Shown piece after piece: positions 20,027 through 31,042 of a stretch of 64,000 nucleotides of DNA. The DNA is from Sophora flavescens. Its lineage: Eukaryota > Streptophyta > Magnoliopsida > Fabales > Fabaceae. Below the pieces are notes generated by a model, which saw only the letters and a program-made list of their open reading frames with translations, made no database searches and was not told the origin of the DNA. Position 1 is the first letter of the stretch, and each line of letters begins with the position of its first letter. Made by a program: the position numbers and the translations under genes. The stretch is taken from the NCBI GenBank assembly GCA_030762895.1, contig CM061063.1, forward strand, positions 55,011,196 through 55,075,195, written 5' to 3'.

Positions 20027-21928
20027 TCTCTTGATAATATATCTGCAAGAACATTTTTATCTCCCTTAATGTGAGAGATTGAGTAATTATATTCGGCAAG
20101 TTTCATTTGCCATCTAATCAATCGTCCTTGCTTGTAAGTGCCTTTATGGTTTAAGTTCTTAAAACCTGCAACATAAATAGAATCGATTCGGACAATAAAG
20201 TCCTTATCGAGTATATAAATCCGATGTTTTTCTAACATACGGATCAATACCGGTGTTTCCTTTTCATGAGTAGGATAATTAATTTCATTGTCTGAAAAAG
20301 TTCCAGACATATATCGACACAGTAATTCATTTTTGTATCCGGGGGGTTTTGCTTTCATAACACCTCCCCAACAGTCATTTGAGGCATCAGTCTCAATAAT
20401 TATTATATCATCATCCGATGGATGATAAAGCTCAGGAAAATCTTGGCATAAGTCTTTCATTTTTATAATAAGTCTATCGTCTTCATCAGTCCATGTCCAA
20501 GGGACATCTTTCTTCAGCTTTTGTTGGAGTATCTTTCTTTCTGCTGCAAGATTCCTGATGAAACCTTCATTTGGAATGTATGTTAATAGTCCAAGAAATC
20601 TTTGTAAATCTTTTTTATCCTTTAATTTCGTTGGAAAGTTCTGAAGTTTTTCTAATACATGTCGCTGCATTATTATTTTTCCTTTTTTGATTTCTAATCC
20701 TAAATAATTCTTCATTCTATTTTGGGCTAAAACAACCTTTTTCTTACTTAAGAATATTCCATGTTCCTAACATTTATTGAGAACTAATTCTATCTTTTTG
20801 AAATGATCATTTAATCCCTTATTTGAAAAGATTAATATATCATGAATATAAATAAGACAAAAGTCTTTAAATTCTTTGAGAATTGAATCTATCCTTCGTT
20901 GGAAGATTCCCGGTGATTGCTTTAATCCCATTGGAAGTACATTCCATTCATATTGACCTTGAGGACAACTAAATGCTGTTAGTGCCTTTGATTCTTCAGT
21001 CAATCTAATTTGGTAAAATCCTGATTTACAGTCAAAAGTGCTGAACCAATTCATATTTATAATTCTTTCAATAATTAAGTCTTTTCTCGGGAGAAAATAG
21101 GCATCTCCTTCCATGACATCATTAATTTGTTTATAATTAATTATCATTCTTCTTTTTCCTCTTTTTATTTCATTATGGTTTTCTACATAAAAAGCTGGTG
21201 CAGAATGTTTGCTATTTGATGGTCTAATTAATCCTTTTTTACACATCTCTTCAATGTCTTTTGCAAATTCATCTCTATCTTTTTTTTTGTATAAATCATT
21301 GGTTTACATTTTACTTCCTTTGTTGGGTCTTTTAATTTTAATTCAACTAATTCAGTATTTTTATTAATTTTTGGGTCTAGAGGGTTTTCACTACAAACCT
21401 TGTCCAAAAGTTCTTCTATATGAGCTGGAATTATTCTATTTGGTTCTAAGTTTATTAGTACATGACGAATTTTTGTACAAATTAAACTAATAATCTCACA
21501 ACGTTTCAGCTGTTGAAACTTTGATGAATAAGTACATGTGGAAAAATGAATAATTGGTATTTTGATAATTTCTCTTTTTTGCTTCTGATAAATATATGAT
21601 GTTTTTAGAGTAATATATTTCAGATGTTGGCAAAATGGTGTATAAAGTCTTAAGAAATTATTTCCAATAATTATATCTATTCCAGTTTCTTGTTTATATA
21701 TCGTGGGTATTACAAATATTTTTTCTTGTATTATTAAAGTAATTCTTTTTGCTATCCAATATATATAGAGGATGGATTGATCCATCTGCTATTTGGATTT
21801 TTAGTGGCTTTTCTAATCTTTCCCAATTATCAAGAAGTGCTTCTGTCGCAAGACAAAGACTTGCTCCAGTATCAATATATGCTTCTGTTTATTTATTATT
21901 ATTTTCTATTATTATTTTTATATAAGTA
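19999..21928 (-). pseudogene. Viral polymerase: protease, reverse transcriptase, RNase H, broken
   Basis: Domain order on the minus strand: aspartic protease (YIDTGASLCLA near 21870, then IIIGNNFLRLY), reverse transcriptase (20767-21246: FSTFDCKSGFYQIRL, PMGLKQSPGIFQRR) and RNase H (19999-20715: ETDASNDCWGGVM, ending DILSREW). Breaks seen: TAA at 21889-21891 before the protease site, a frameshift near 21775, a frameshift in a run of nine A near 21280, and TAG at 20767-20769. The RT catalytic box reads YIHD where the family has Y-x-D-D, so the first metal-binding Asp is lost. There is no integrase, as expected for pararetroviruses. Confidence 0.88.
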
Positions 21929-23368
21929 CTATTCGGATTCTCTTTCTTCTGAAGATAATTCATCTTCTGTATATTCATATATACTTATCTCTGAATCACT
22001 TAGTTCTTCTTCTATCGGTTCAAGTTTATATATTTGGAAAACTTGTTTTATTAATTTTGATTTCTCCTTAAAATCTTTTTCCTTTCTTTGAGGGCATTCG
22101 TTGGCATAATGTCCTTCAACATTACATATCCAACAAACGCATTTCTTTTTTTCTTTTGGGTAGTATTTTCTTGGTGTTAATCTTTTTCTCCTAAAATATT
22201 TTTTCTTATTATTTTTATAATAATTTTTCTTTATAGGATAAGTTTTTCGTAACTTTGATTTCTTATGATATTTTTTCTTTTTTATTATTTTATCGCAACC
22301 ATATTTTCCTGGTTTTTCTATTTCTGGAATGTCACAACAAATGACAGTACTTCCTCTATTTAATTGTCTAATGGTTTCCCTTTTCAAACATTGTTCTCTA
22401 AGTTCTTGGTATAGAAGTTTAATAATTCCTCCTAAAGTATTTGCGGTTTCTTCTGGTCTTGATTCCCATAATCTATTGATTTTTGAATTAAGTGGATATG
22501 GTAATCTATCTATAAAGATATATTTATATATTTCCTTAGTTTCTTCATTTAATTGATAATAGTATTTTTGATATTCGCAGATGAAACTTTCAATCTGGCA
22601 CATATCACAAATCTGCATTCTATTTAAATGTGAATTAGCATTCCCAATTAGAGTTTTGTTTACTTTTTCTTTTTGTTCCATCAGATTATATCCTAAGAAT
22701 CCTTGATGTATTAGTGTCATTATTAATTTATCATAATCCATGTTGTTATCTACCATTCTTCCGTACTTAATCCAGTCTTCATCCTTAATTCCTACTAAAA
22801 ACTTTTTTACATTCCCTGGTGTTTTAAATGTTACGAAGTTCTTGGTTTCTATAAAAGTTAGTTGTTTAAATATTTCATCAGTTAAGATTATTAATGTCAT
22901 TTCATTAGTCCATTTTAATAATACACCTTCTTTATTTCTTATACAATCAAGGTCTAGAATATTTCCTGTATTATTATATCGAGGTTTAAATTCATCTTGA
23001 ATTTTTGTCCATTTATTATTATTTTTTCCTGCATATCCTTTATTATACATGGTTTCTTCTTCATATTTATCCCAAGCTCCATTGGGTGTATATTTATATT
23101 CTTCCCATTTCCTTTTGGGGCTTTTCCGCTATATTCACATTTTTCCATTCTTATATGGTTTTCTTCAGATTCTGAAGATGAACTGTAATTTAAAATTATT
23201 TCTTCATTTTCATAATTTTTTGTTTCTTTTTTTATCGATCTTTTCAATTTTGTGTATTTGATTATTTCCTTCTTTGACAATTTTAAGTTGTTCTAATAAT
23301 TGTTGAATTTCTTTTAAATCATTTGATTTTCTTAATGTTTCCATATATTCGTCTTTTATCCTCGCCAT
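21929..23368 (-). pseudogene. Viral coat protein, N-terminal part frameshifted
   Basis: The likely ATG at 23368 overlaps the end of the coiled-coil ORF. The first 52 codons end at a stop (23210), the frame moves to the 23280-22954 stretch with an acidic Ser/Glu run (NYSSSSESEENH), and shifts again near 23100 into a long open block (23050-21929, 373 codons). That block has the capsid core, a Lys/Arg-rich segment (KKKKYHKKSKLRK), one zinc knuckle CWICNVEGHYANEC at about residues 305-320 and an acidic C-terminus. Acidic ends around a basic, CCHC-bearing core are typical of caulimovirid coat proteins. Confidence 0.85.
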
Positions 23369-23916
23369 GCGGATACTGGTGTAGGTATTTTTGGTGGTTC
23401 TTGGTTTAATTCTTGTTTAATTATTATTTTATCTAAATTTCTTATTTTCAAAATTTCTTCTAATTCCGTTTTTGTTATGCATTTATTATTTTCTTCATGC
23501 CTCAGAAGGTCTTCTAATTGTTCTAGAATAATTTTTATTCTATCAATATCTTCATTTTTATCTATTTCTTTTCCTCGGTTTATATTATATAATGTTTCTT
23601 TAATGTCTTTTATTTCATTTTGTCCTTTTCGTATTCTATTGCAAGTGTAATTTGCAATTTTTTCTGTATTTTCTATTAGTTGAATAATATTTTTGTTTAT
23701 TTCTTTCATAAGTCTTTCTAGTTCTTTGAATCCTGCTTCTATTTCTTCGGATAGTCCCATTATCCTATGTAATTTTCTAATTCTTTGTTTTAATCTTTTT
23801 CTAACCAAATCTTGTTGGTAAATAAGATAGTTGTTTTGTTCTAATTTTTCTAGTATTTCTAAGTATTTTCTTAACACATAAATAACTTGTTTTATTGTTA
23901 ATATTCTATTTGTCAT
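23356..23916 (-). CDS. Coiled-coil viral ORF upstream of coat protein (ORF III position)
   Basis: 186 uninterrupted codons, strongly helical and charged, with heptad-like Ile/Leu spacing over most of the length, and a short proline-rich end (PPKIPTPVSAWRG). Position directly before the coat protein, and overlap with its ATG, match the virion-associated protein slot of caulimovirids. A shared function is inference from position and coiled coil only. Its own ATG overlaps an upstream TAA (TAATG at 23914-23918), so another viral ORF once preceded it. Confidence 0.65.
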   Translation of the reverse strand: MTNRILTIKQVIYVLRKYLEILEKLEQNNYLIYQQDLVRKRLKQRIRKLHRIMGLSEEIEAGFKELERLMKEINKNIIQLIENTEKIANYTCNRIRKGQNEIKDIKETLYNINRGKEIDKNEDIDRIKIILEQLEDLLRHEENNKCITKTELEEILKIRNLDKIIIKQELNQEPPKIPTPVSAWRG

Positions 23917-23975
23917 TAAAATAATATTTTACTATAATAATATACGGTGTAAGTATCAAATTTTTGTGTTCATTT

Positions 23976-25234
23976 AACATTTCTCCTCCGACAAAGGCTG
24001 CATTGCTTCTAATATTACGGACAGAGTGCCTCTGATAGTGACAGATTAACGGTAACACCTTCCTTATCTATGATATTTGATATACCACCATAATCAACGC
24101 TACATATATACGTGGTTTTTTATTTTCTAAACAATTACTATAAATAAACTCATGTATTATTTTCTTCGTGACACTTCTACAATTAAAATTATCTCTTGAT
24201 TGACAATAATTTGTCTATATCATTCAATTAAAGAAACAGAAAATGAGACATGAATTTGAATTCATATGCATCACGTTATCAACAATTAGTAAACAAGAAA
24301 TATTTAAAAGAACGAGGACTGCTATCGAGAAATTAAAAAATTCACCGGAAGCACTTCTTTTATAATCAAATATTAGTATATTAGTTATTATTTTGTTTTT
24401 TTTCCCTCCTTCATGAGAGTCTGAATCCTGGATCACCTTCAACTACTTATATATGCTCTTAGCTCAAATTAGTTGAGTACCCCACATCCTACATAAGACA
24501 ACAGTGACAAAGATGAGTTTCACACCCGACGTCTTGGAAAAAAAAAGATGATTAAAAAATCACAATGTATTTTGAATTTGTACATATATCTCATGTATTA
24601 GTATCAGTATTATATTTAAATTGTTGGGATGAAAATGCTCAAAACGTGTGATATTTTAATTATGAGATAGCAATTGAATACTTTCATTATTAGGGACGAC
24701 TAGAGTTCCACTTAATGCTCTATTATATCTGATCTAGTAATAATATTATCGATTTTTCAACCTATACAAGCTTGCACACGCTTTTGACTAAAAACATATA
24801 TTCATTCATTCAAATTGGTAAAATATATCGGAAACAACACAAATTCAATATTGCTAAAAATCGAATAGGATGAATCCGCCAACAAACTCACAACACCCAG
24901 ATTAATAGCATAATTCGACAAAATGCCTACAAATATAACAAAATCAAAATGCCTACATAAGCTTGCACATGTTAAAAAATCAAAAATAAAAATATTGTTT
25001 TAAAAATTGTATATTCAATTTTACAAAAGTTTAAAAATTACTATTTTCAATAAAATATATCTATTTTTTCATACTAAAACATATCTATTTTTTTAATTTC
25101 TCAATAAGTGGAAGGTTGCATATGTTAATAATATAATCTTATAAGTTATAATTTTCTCTCTGTCCCACTCGCCACTCGCCACTCTAAAGTAATAATATTC
25201 GAAGCTAAGGCTCTTTGCAAAATCACTCCGGACG
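23976..25234. other. AT-rich intergenic stretch right of the viral insertion
   Basis: No gene or repeat border recognised. The boundary with viral sequence lies somewhere in 23960-24000, where the Lys/Ile-coding composition ends. Confidence 0.5.
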
Positions 25235-25844
25235 AGGGTGGGAATAAATGAGGCTGTTGATTGGGGTCTACGATCTAGTCTATTTAAGGTCTAATTCGGT
25301 CTAGTCAATTTAGTAAAAATATCAGATTAATGTTTTATAAAAAGCATATATAACTAAATAAGTCAGATCTAATGCTTTAAAAAAGGCCTACTAGGCCTAC
25401 CAAGCCGGCCTACTTAACACATACACACATAAATATATATGTATAATATAATATATTGTAATACTATAGTATATTATTTATGTTATTCGTAATATTTTAA
25501 GATAATGACCTATTGGCCATGTAGTAGTCTACTTGTCTATTTATTTCTGAATGTCTAGTGACCTATTTATTAGTATATGTCTACTAACTTCTTTGTCATT
25601 AGAGACCTACAAGCTTATTTTCAAGTGAAGGACTGTGACATTTATAGTTTGAGGCATATTTAAAGGTTTGGTTGATAAGTATGCTTTTAAGTAGGCTTTC
25701 AGGTCAGGTTTTAAAGTAGGTCAGGCTAAGACCTTAAAAATTGGCCTATATCAAGCTGCAGGCTAGGCTCAGGCCTCGTCACTGAAGCACGGGTCAGGCT
25801 CAGGATTACCAGGGCCTAACTCGACCTAACATATTCTCATCCCT
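25235..25844. repeat. Possible non-autonomous DNA transposon
   Basis: The ends are AGGGTGGGAATA (25235) and, reverse-complemented, AGGGATGAGAATA (25844). The inside is rich in GGCCTA/TAGGCC and AGGCTCAGGCC motifs. This resembles short-TIR repeats common in dicots that begin with a GGGTGGGAATA-like end; no coding sequence. Confidence 0.4.
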
Positions 25845-26408
25845 ATCAGAGACAATAGTCACAAAACGACAACTTGCTATATCTAAAAACTTTTTAAGCG
25901 AATCTATTGTAAGGTAGGTTAATTAAAAACGAAATGCGGAACACCTTCATTTCAATACCCTTTTATACCACTTAACCACAACATGTTAATAAATAAAATA
26001 CAAGTGGAATTTAAAGTTGAAAAAATCTGCTATCAAATCTCAATCTTTTGAGGTGGGATTCATTGCATTAAAAAAAATATCTGCATTCATGCACCATTAA
26101 ATTAATTTTAAGTTATTTTTAAAAAAAATCAATAATTATTTCAATAGTACATAAATACATGAATGCAAGGTTTTTTTTAAAAATAAATTTTAAGGATGTT
26201 TTAATTCTCTTATTTTTCTGTCCTTTTTCCTTTAAATGTTAGGAGGGAGAAAGATATAAAAGTAATTTTTAATAGTTCTACACACGCAAACAAAAATTTC
26301 TCTCTAACATAAGAGCAAAAAGGAGAGAATCCCAATCTTATTTTTTATTAAGAAAATAATAGTTTAAGTCCTCGTTAGAACTACCTTGTAGCATGTATTT
26401 TTGGTTGG
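25845..26408. other. AT-rich intergenic stretch
   Basis: Nothing recognised beyond AT-rich filler. Confidence 0.5.
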
Positions 26409-26490
26409 AGTCTCACGTTGGATAGTGATATGGCCTGAATAATGTTTATAAGTAAGGAGCAACCCTTATTTTATAAGCAGGGGTTGCGTT
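26409..26490 (+). promoter_or_regulatory. snRNA-promoter-like motif pair followed by a hairpin
   Basis: AGTCTCACGTTG (26409-26420) resembles the plant snRNA upstream element RTCCCACATCG. A TATA-like TTTATAAG starts at 26445, about 25 bp past it. Downstream GCAACCC (26459) pairs with GGGTTGC (26481). It may be a real or decayed small-RNA unit or part of a repeat. Confidence 0.3.
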
Positions 26491-27477
26491 AGGTACAAAC
26501 CTAAATTCGAAGATTTTCTACACTCTTCCTTAAAACAAGTCTTGTAGTTCTAATTGCTTAAATCAAGTCCCTTAATTTCAAAATTGAACAAATCTAGTCT
26601 TGCCATCAACTTATAATTCAATACTTGCGAGAGTTGCTGACCTGGCTGAACCTTTGTAACTTGACATTAGTGATGCAAAAGTAAAATATTGAAAATTAAA
26701 AATCGCGCGAACGTGCTTTGCACATGCGCTCCCCTTTAGTTTTAGTTTTAGTATTTTTTTCAACTAACTAAATAAAACTAATACTAAACTAATATATATC
26801 ACGTTACAAATGGCTAGTCAGGACACAATTCTCGTTAATTATTGGATCATAGGTTGACGACATGATCATATTTATTCGATTTTGAAATTAGAGGAACTTA
26901 ATTTGAACAATTGAAATTATATGAGTCAAGATAACTCATTTGTGAAACTACTCGGATCAAAACTACAAATCAAGCCTAAATACTTCAAGAAGTGAGAACC
27001 ATAATGTGTGCTTCAAAGCCTTCAGCCACATGGACCTCAAACTACTATTAAATAACACGAGCCGCTTCAATATTTTTATAAATATCTTATTGTACAATTG
27101 ATGCACAGAATAAATTTTTTTTTTTGTAAAGTAAAGTCAGCTCGATTCCCTGGTGCAAAGGTTACACAAAAGTTGGTTTAATTAGCTAAAATGACAATCA
27201 CATATATAGAAGGAATTGAAGAAGCCTAATAAACAACTAAGATTTTATTCTTTCTGGACTGACTTCCACTAGCTTCTCTGCCTTCTGAAGAAGGGAGAAG
27301 AGATTCCTTTCAGACTTTAGATTCTATCCACGTACAGTCATGTTATGTGATTTGAGGACCATGAGTCATGAAATGATAAAGATGCAAACAATAACTATAC
27401 GCCTTCTAATTGGTTGCGCATATACTAAACCAATTTTCTTTTCTTTTCTTTTTCTTTTTCTTTTTTTTAAATTTAGG
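26491..27477. other. AT-rich intergenic stretch
   Basis: No coding or RNA feature recognised. Confidence 0.5.
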
Positions 27478-27650
27478 GCGAGGGGATGATGCCTTAATTC
27501 AAGGTAGGGAAAACTTTTGAACTCTATTAGCACTTACAAATAAATTTATATTTACCTCATTCCAAGGAGACTAGTGAGAGCTCGAACCTACAACCTGTCA
27601 GATACGAGACCTCATCATACTTCATTAGACCAACCCCATGTGGTTTTACT
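27478..27650 (-). mobile_element. tRNA-derived SINE-like copy
   Basis: Read on the minus strand it begins GGGTTGGTCTAATGAAGTATG (box A-like), has GGTTCGAGCTC (box B-like) about 45 bp later, and ends in an A/G-rich tail at the T-rich 27440-27475 stretch. No clear target duplication found. Confidence 0.5.
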
Positions 27651-27654
27651 AAAC

Positions 27655-28100
27655 CTATTTTCGGCCACAATATCAAGTTCAATCACACGTACATATATTT
27701 GTGATGTAACCATTTTCTATATAGAGAAAGCTCGAACAATTGTTGCCTGGTATCCGAAAATTGGCATGTCTGGAACAAAGAAGCCCACATAAATTTTGTC
27801 TTACACTCAGATAAGGTTGAAGCCGCTGAGAAACGAAAACGCATTTAATTTCATCACTTTCCAATTCCCTACATGCACATAACTCCATTTCACCATAACG
27901 ATTTCATTGTCCAAATCTGGTGACAAAGCATTTGCAATTGAAAATATCCACTGTTTGGTTACTCTCATTGACATCAAATTTTTGAGTTGCTTTGCCAAGA
28001 GGGCATTGCTCTCACCCCATTGGGCATTGGTTCATTCTAGAATTGATGTTATGGAGATTTGTACATTTTGGTCCATGCATGATGGTTGTGAAATAATACT
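27655..28100. repeat. Diverged direct duplication, copy 1
   Basis: Shares many blocks in order with 29905-30375, for example AACGAAAACGCATTTAATTTC, CCTACATGCACAT, ATATCCACTGTTTGGTTACTC and TGAGTTGCTTTGCCAAGAGG, with small indels. No protein domain is visible in either copy. Confidence 0.75.
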
Positions 28101-28689
28101 AACTACTCGATTTTGTAAATGGATTTCCTGCTGTTACTTCATGAATGCAGGGAAATCTTGACCATTAATTGAATTTTGAATATGATAAATATATTAATAT
28201 AAGAATGTATGTATAAAATCCTGATTATTAATTAAGATAAACATGTAAATACGTAAAATTTATAAATACAGGAAATCCTAATCCATCCTCTTATGCATAT
28301 GAGGTCGTCGCTTTGTAGCGTTAAGAACTAATTCAGTTGAGCATTGGATACGTCAGAGAAAATGACAGCAGGAATAGCCAGGGCTTTTGATTTCAATTAA
28401 TTCGGCAACGCAAAGAATCATGATCGAATATTGGATACGTCTACAACTGAGAATTAAAATAATGATTATCTCATCATACTTTTTTTTTGTATTATTTTTT
28501 ACAGTTACTTTATAATCATCGATAAAAAAATTCTGTAAAAAAAAAACAATGGTTGTTAGATGACAAATGATTAGGAATTATGTATAAAAAGTTATATGAG
28601 GAAAAAAAATTTATCTTTTACCATAAATTATGAATTAAAGGTACTTTTGATAATTTTGATTGTGCTTCGAAAAAAGCTTATATCAATAT
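28101..28689. other. Intergenic stretch
   Basis: AT-rich; nothing recognised. Confidence 0.5.
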
Positions 28690-28884
28690 GTGGTTGGTTC
28701 AAGTGGTAAGGGATTTGTACACCTTAAGCAAGTGGTCAGGGGTTCTGATCATAACTCTTGTGTATGGAGAAAACTTGGTTGAGAGGGAAGAACCCACCTT
28801 GTGTGCCCAATAAGTTCCCCGACGGAGATTAGTTACTGTTAACTGTGGTGGACACTTCGTACCTATGTCATGGTTAAAAAAAAA
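28690..28884 (+). mobile_element. SINE, near full length
   Basis: Starts TGGTTGGTTCAAGTGGTAAG (box A), has CAGGGGTTCTGATC (box B) near 28740 and ends in GTTAAAAAAAAAG. The same family occurs at 61974-62174 (minus), 62345-62510, 41737-41835 and in the split copy around 42093/47151. Confidence 0.75.
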
Positions 28885-29904
28885 GTTTTTTTTTCGTTAT
28901 AGTTCAAATCATCACTATTGTTCAAAAGATACGAGATAAGTGAAATTTCACTGATCATCCTTTCTGGAGATCAGATAAATATAAATAATATATACATCGA
29001 AAGAGCCGAAATAATTCCAAAAATAAGAAGGATGCAAAGTATATTTAAGCAAAACCTAAGAGGAAGTCAAATGTAATTTCCTCTTATTTTTATAGTTTCT
29101 GTTTTTCTCTAAAAATTTATCTAATTAATATAAATTTTTAACGTGAATTTTCAATTAAAAGTATACTTTTTTTAAAAGTCATAAACAAACTTGTAATATG
29201 GTTAGGTAATCGTCTTTAGAGAATTACAAGTTTTGAGGCAATGCTAGGATCCTCCTAAATTTGCATATGATGTCCCATGCGAGGATATAATGTTACACAT
29301 ACCATACAAAACATTATGTGGTCATTGTCTCTTGTTATCTCAATTAAATGGAGCAAGAGAATAAAGTTATGGAATAAGATATTATTTAGCTAAATACAGT
29401 TATATTGTCTTAAAGTTTAATATATTTAATTGTTTCTTTTTAAATCTTTGAGCAAAAATTGTAATTGACAAATATTTTGAAAAAGGAAGTAGTACTCTAA
29501 AACTTGACAGTAAAGATGTACCAAAACTAAACTTTATCACATTCAATTGTAACACTTCCACTTTTAAGTGTCTTTCTTGATTTAACATTCACAGAAGAAT
29601 CATTAAATAAAAATAAAGATGATAAATGTGTATAATTATGTGAATTGATAAAATATGACTTGTGATAAACAAATCCGAAGGGATAACAGAATAAACTAGG
29701 ATAGGAAGAGGCGAAGAAAAAAAAGAAAGAAAAGAAGATTAAGAATATTCAATTTAGAGGTAACACTACAAACCCTTTTGAAAATAAAATTATTCGGATA
29801 ATATTTGAGAATTGATGTAATTAGTTGAAGTTTTTAAGATTGATGCGTTTTTGTTGTTCGATTGATTTTCGTGATTTCAGGACCATACAAAATGCAACAA
29901 CAGC
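28885..29904. other. Intergenic stretch
   Basis: No feature recognised; AT-rich with scattered homopolymers. Confidence 0.5.
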
Positions 29905-30375
29905 TTCGTCTACTAATCTATTTTTAGCCACAATATCTAAGTACACATGTACATATGCTGCAACTTTCTTTGTCATGTAACTATTTTCTATAGAGAAAAC
30001 TCGAACATTTCTTGCCTAGTCCTCTAAAAGAGAATTGGCATGTCTGTAAAAAAGTAGCCCACAAAAATTTCGCAGGGAAATTTTTTGTCTTACACTCAGA
30101 TGAGGTTGAAGATGCTTAGAAACGAAAACGCATTTAATTTCACTACTTTCCATTCCCTACATGCACATGACTCCATTTGACCATAACGAGTTCTTAGTCC
30201 CAATCTGATGACAAAGCATTTGGAATTGGAATGGAAAATATCCACTGTTTGGTTACTCTCAAAAGTTTTGAGTTGCTTTGCCAAGAGGGCATTGCAAATG
30301 CTCTCACACCATTGGTCCATTCCAGAATTGTTTTCATGAGGATTTGTTCATTTTAGTTCATGGGTGTGAAATAGT
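29905..30375. repeat. Diverged direct duplication, copy 2
   Basis: Partner of 27655-28100, same orientation, about 2.25 kb apart. It ends just before the MITE-like element at 30379. Confidence 0.75.
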
Positions 30376-30378
30376 ACC

Positions 30379-30554
30379 GGAGAAATACTAGCAACACACA
30401 CCCCTATGCTCTTTTCTCTTTCCAGCATACTGGATCCTACAAAATTAAAATGGAACCCACATAAATCAATGGGACCTGTATCCCAAATAGTAGAATCCAC
30501 GTTAATTTCAATCAATAGAAATGAGTGTGTTAGAGAATATGTTGCTAACACTCC
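30379..30554. mobile_element. MITE-like element
   Basis: Left end GGAGAAATACTAGCAACAC; right end, reverse-complemented, GGAGTGTTAGCAACATATTC. The ends are imperfectly inverted, the length is about 176 bp and there is no coding sequence. Confidence 0.5.
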
Positions 30555-31042
30555 TCAAAGCATCACTTGTTGAACTGTTGCATTCAACGTTCAACAATCG
30601 CAAGACGGACTGTGGCCTACCGGGCAAAAACAGCTCATGCATCAATAGTATTATATGCAACTTTTTTGCGTCATTAAAAACTCCCAGAAAAGGAAGCAGT
30701 AGCGTGTTAATAATCCATAGAAAAGAACAATTATATCTTGTTTCAAGTAGGTGGTATCAGATCAAAGTAACTCCAAATATCAGCACCAACGCACTAATCT
30801 AGTACTAAAACGAAGTTACTTCAGAGTAATCATAACCACCAAATTTTGAAGTCTAAAAATAACATCCTTGCATATTACAACAATATTATAGAAGGTAAAT
30901 CTCCCATTACAATTTTATTAGTAATTGAAGACCACCAAGGAACCCATGCCCTAATAAATAATACTGTGATTTGCAATTGCAACTCGAACACAAAACTAGT
31001 TCAATAAGGCACCAGAATGTTTCAGATAAATAAAAGCAATCA
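30555..31042. other. Region downstream of the RRM gene
   Basis: Probably contains its 3' UTR near 31042 and below; no other feature recognised. Confidence 0.45.

Larger units (their letters stand above)
16251..23975 (-). mobile_element. Endogenous pararetrovirus, Caulimoviridae, soymovirus-like, nearly full length
   Basis: On the minus strand from right to left: coiled-coil ORF, coat protein with zinc knuckle, aspartic protease-RT-RNase H polymerase, viroplasmin/TAV, intergenic promoter, 30K-type movement protein, small ORFs, tRNA-Met-type primer site and another small ORF. There are no LTRs and no integrase, and 30K movement protein plus viroplasmin are caulimovirid hallmarks. Length (about 7.7 kb) approaches that of a whole genome of the family. 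The primer site lies after the movement protein ORF rather than in the leader, which I recall as a soymovirus trait. ORFs abut or overlap (ATGA at 17427-17430), as on polycistronic viral RNA. Ends are approximate; the copy is circularly permuted and broken by many stops. Confidence 0.9.

Noticed and set aside
17427..23916. Reading the minus-strand block as a Ty3/gypsy retrotransposon
   Set aside because: No LTRs, no integrase, and presence of a 30K movement protein, viroplasmin and a 35S-like promoter fit a pararetrovirus.
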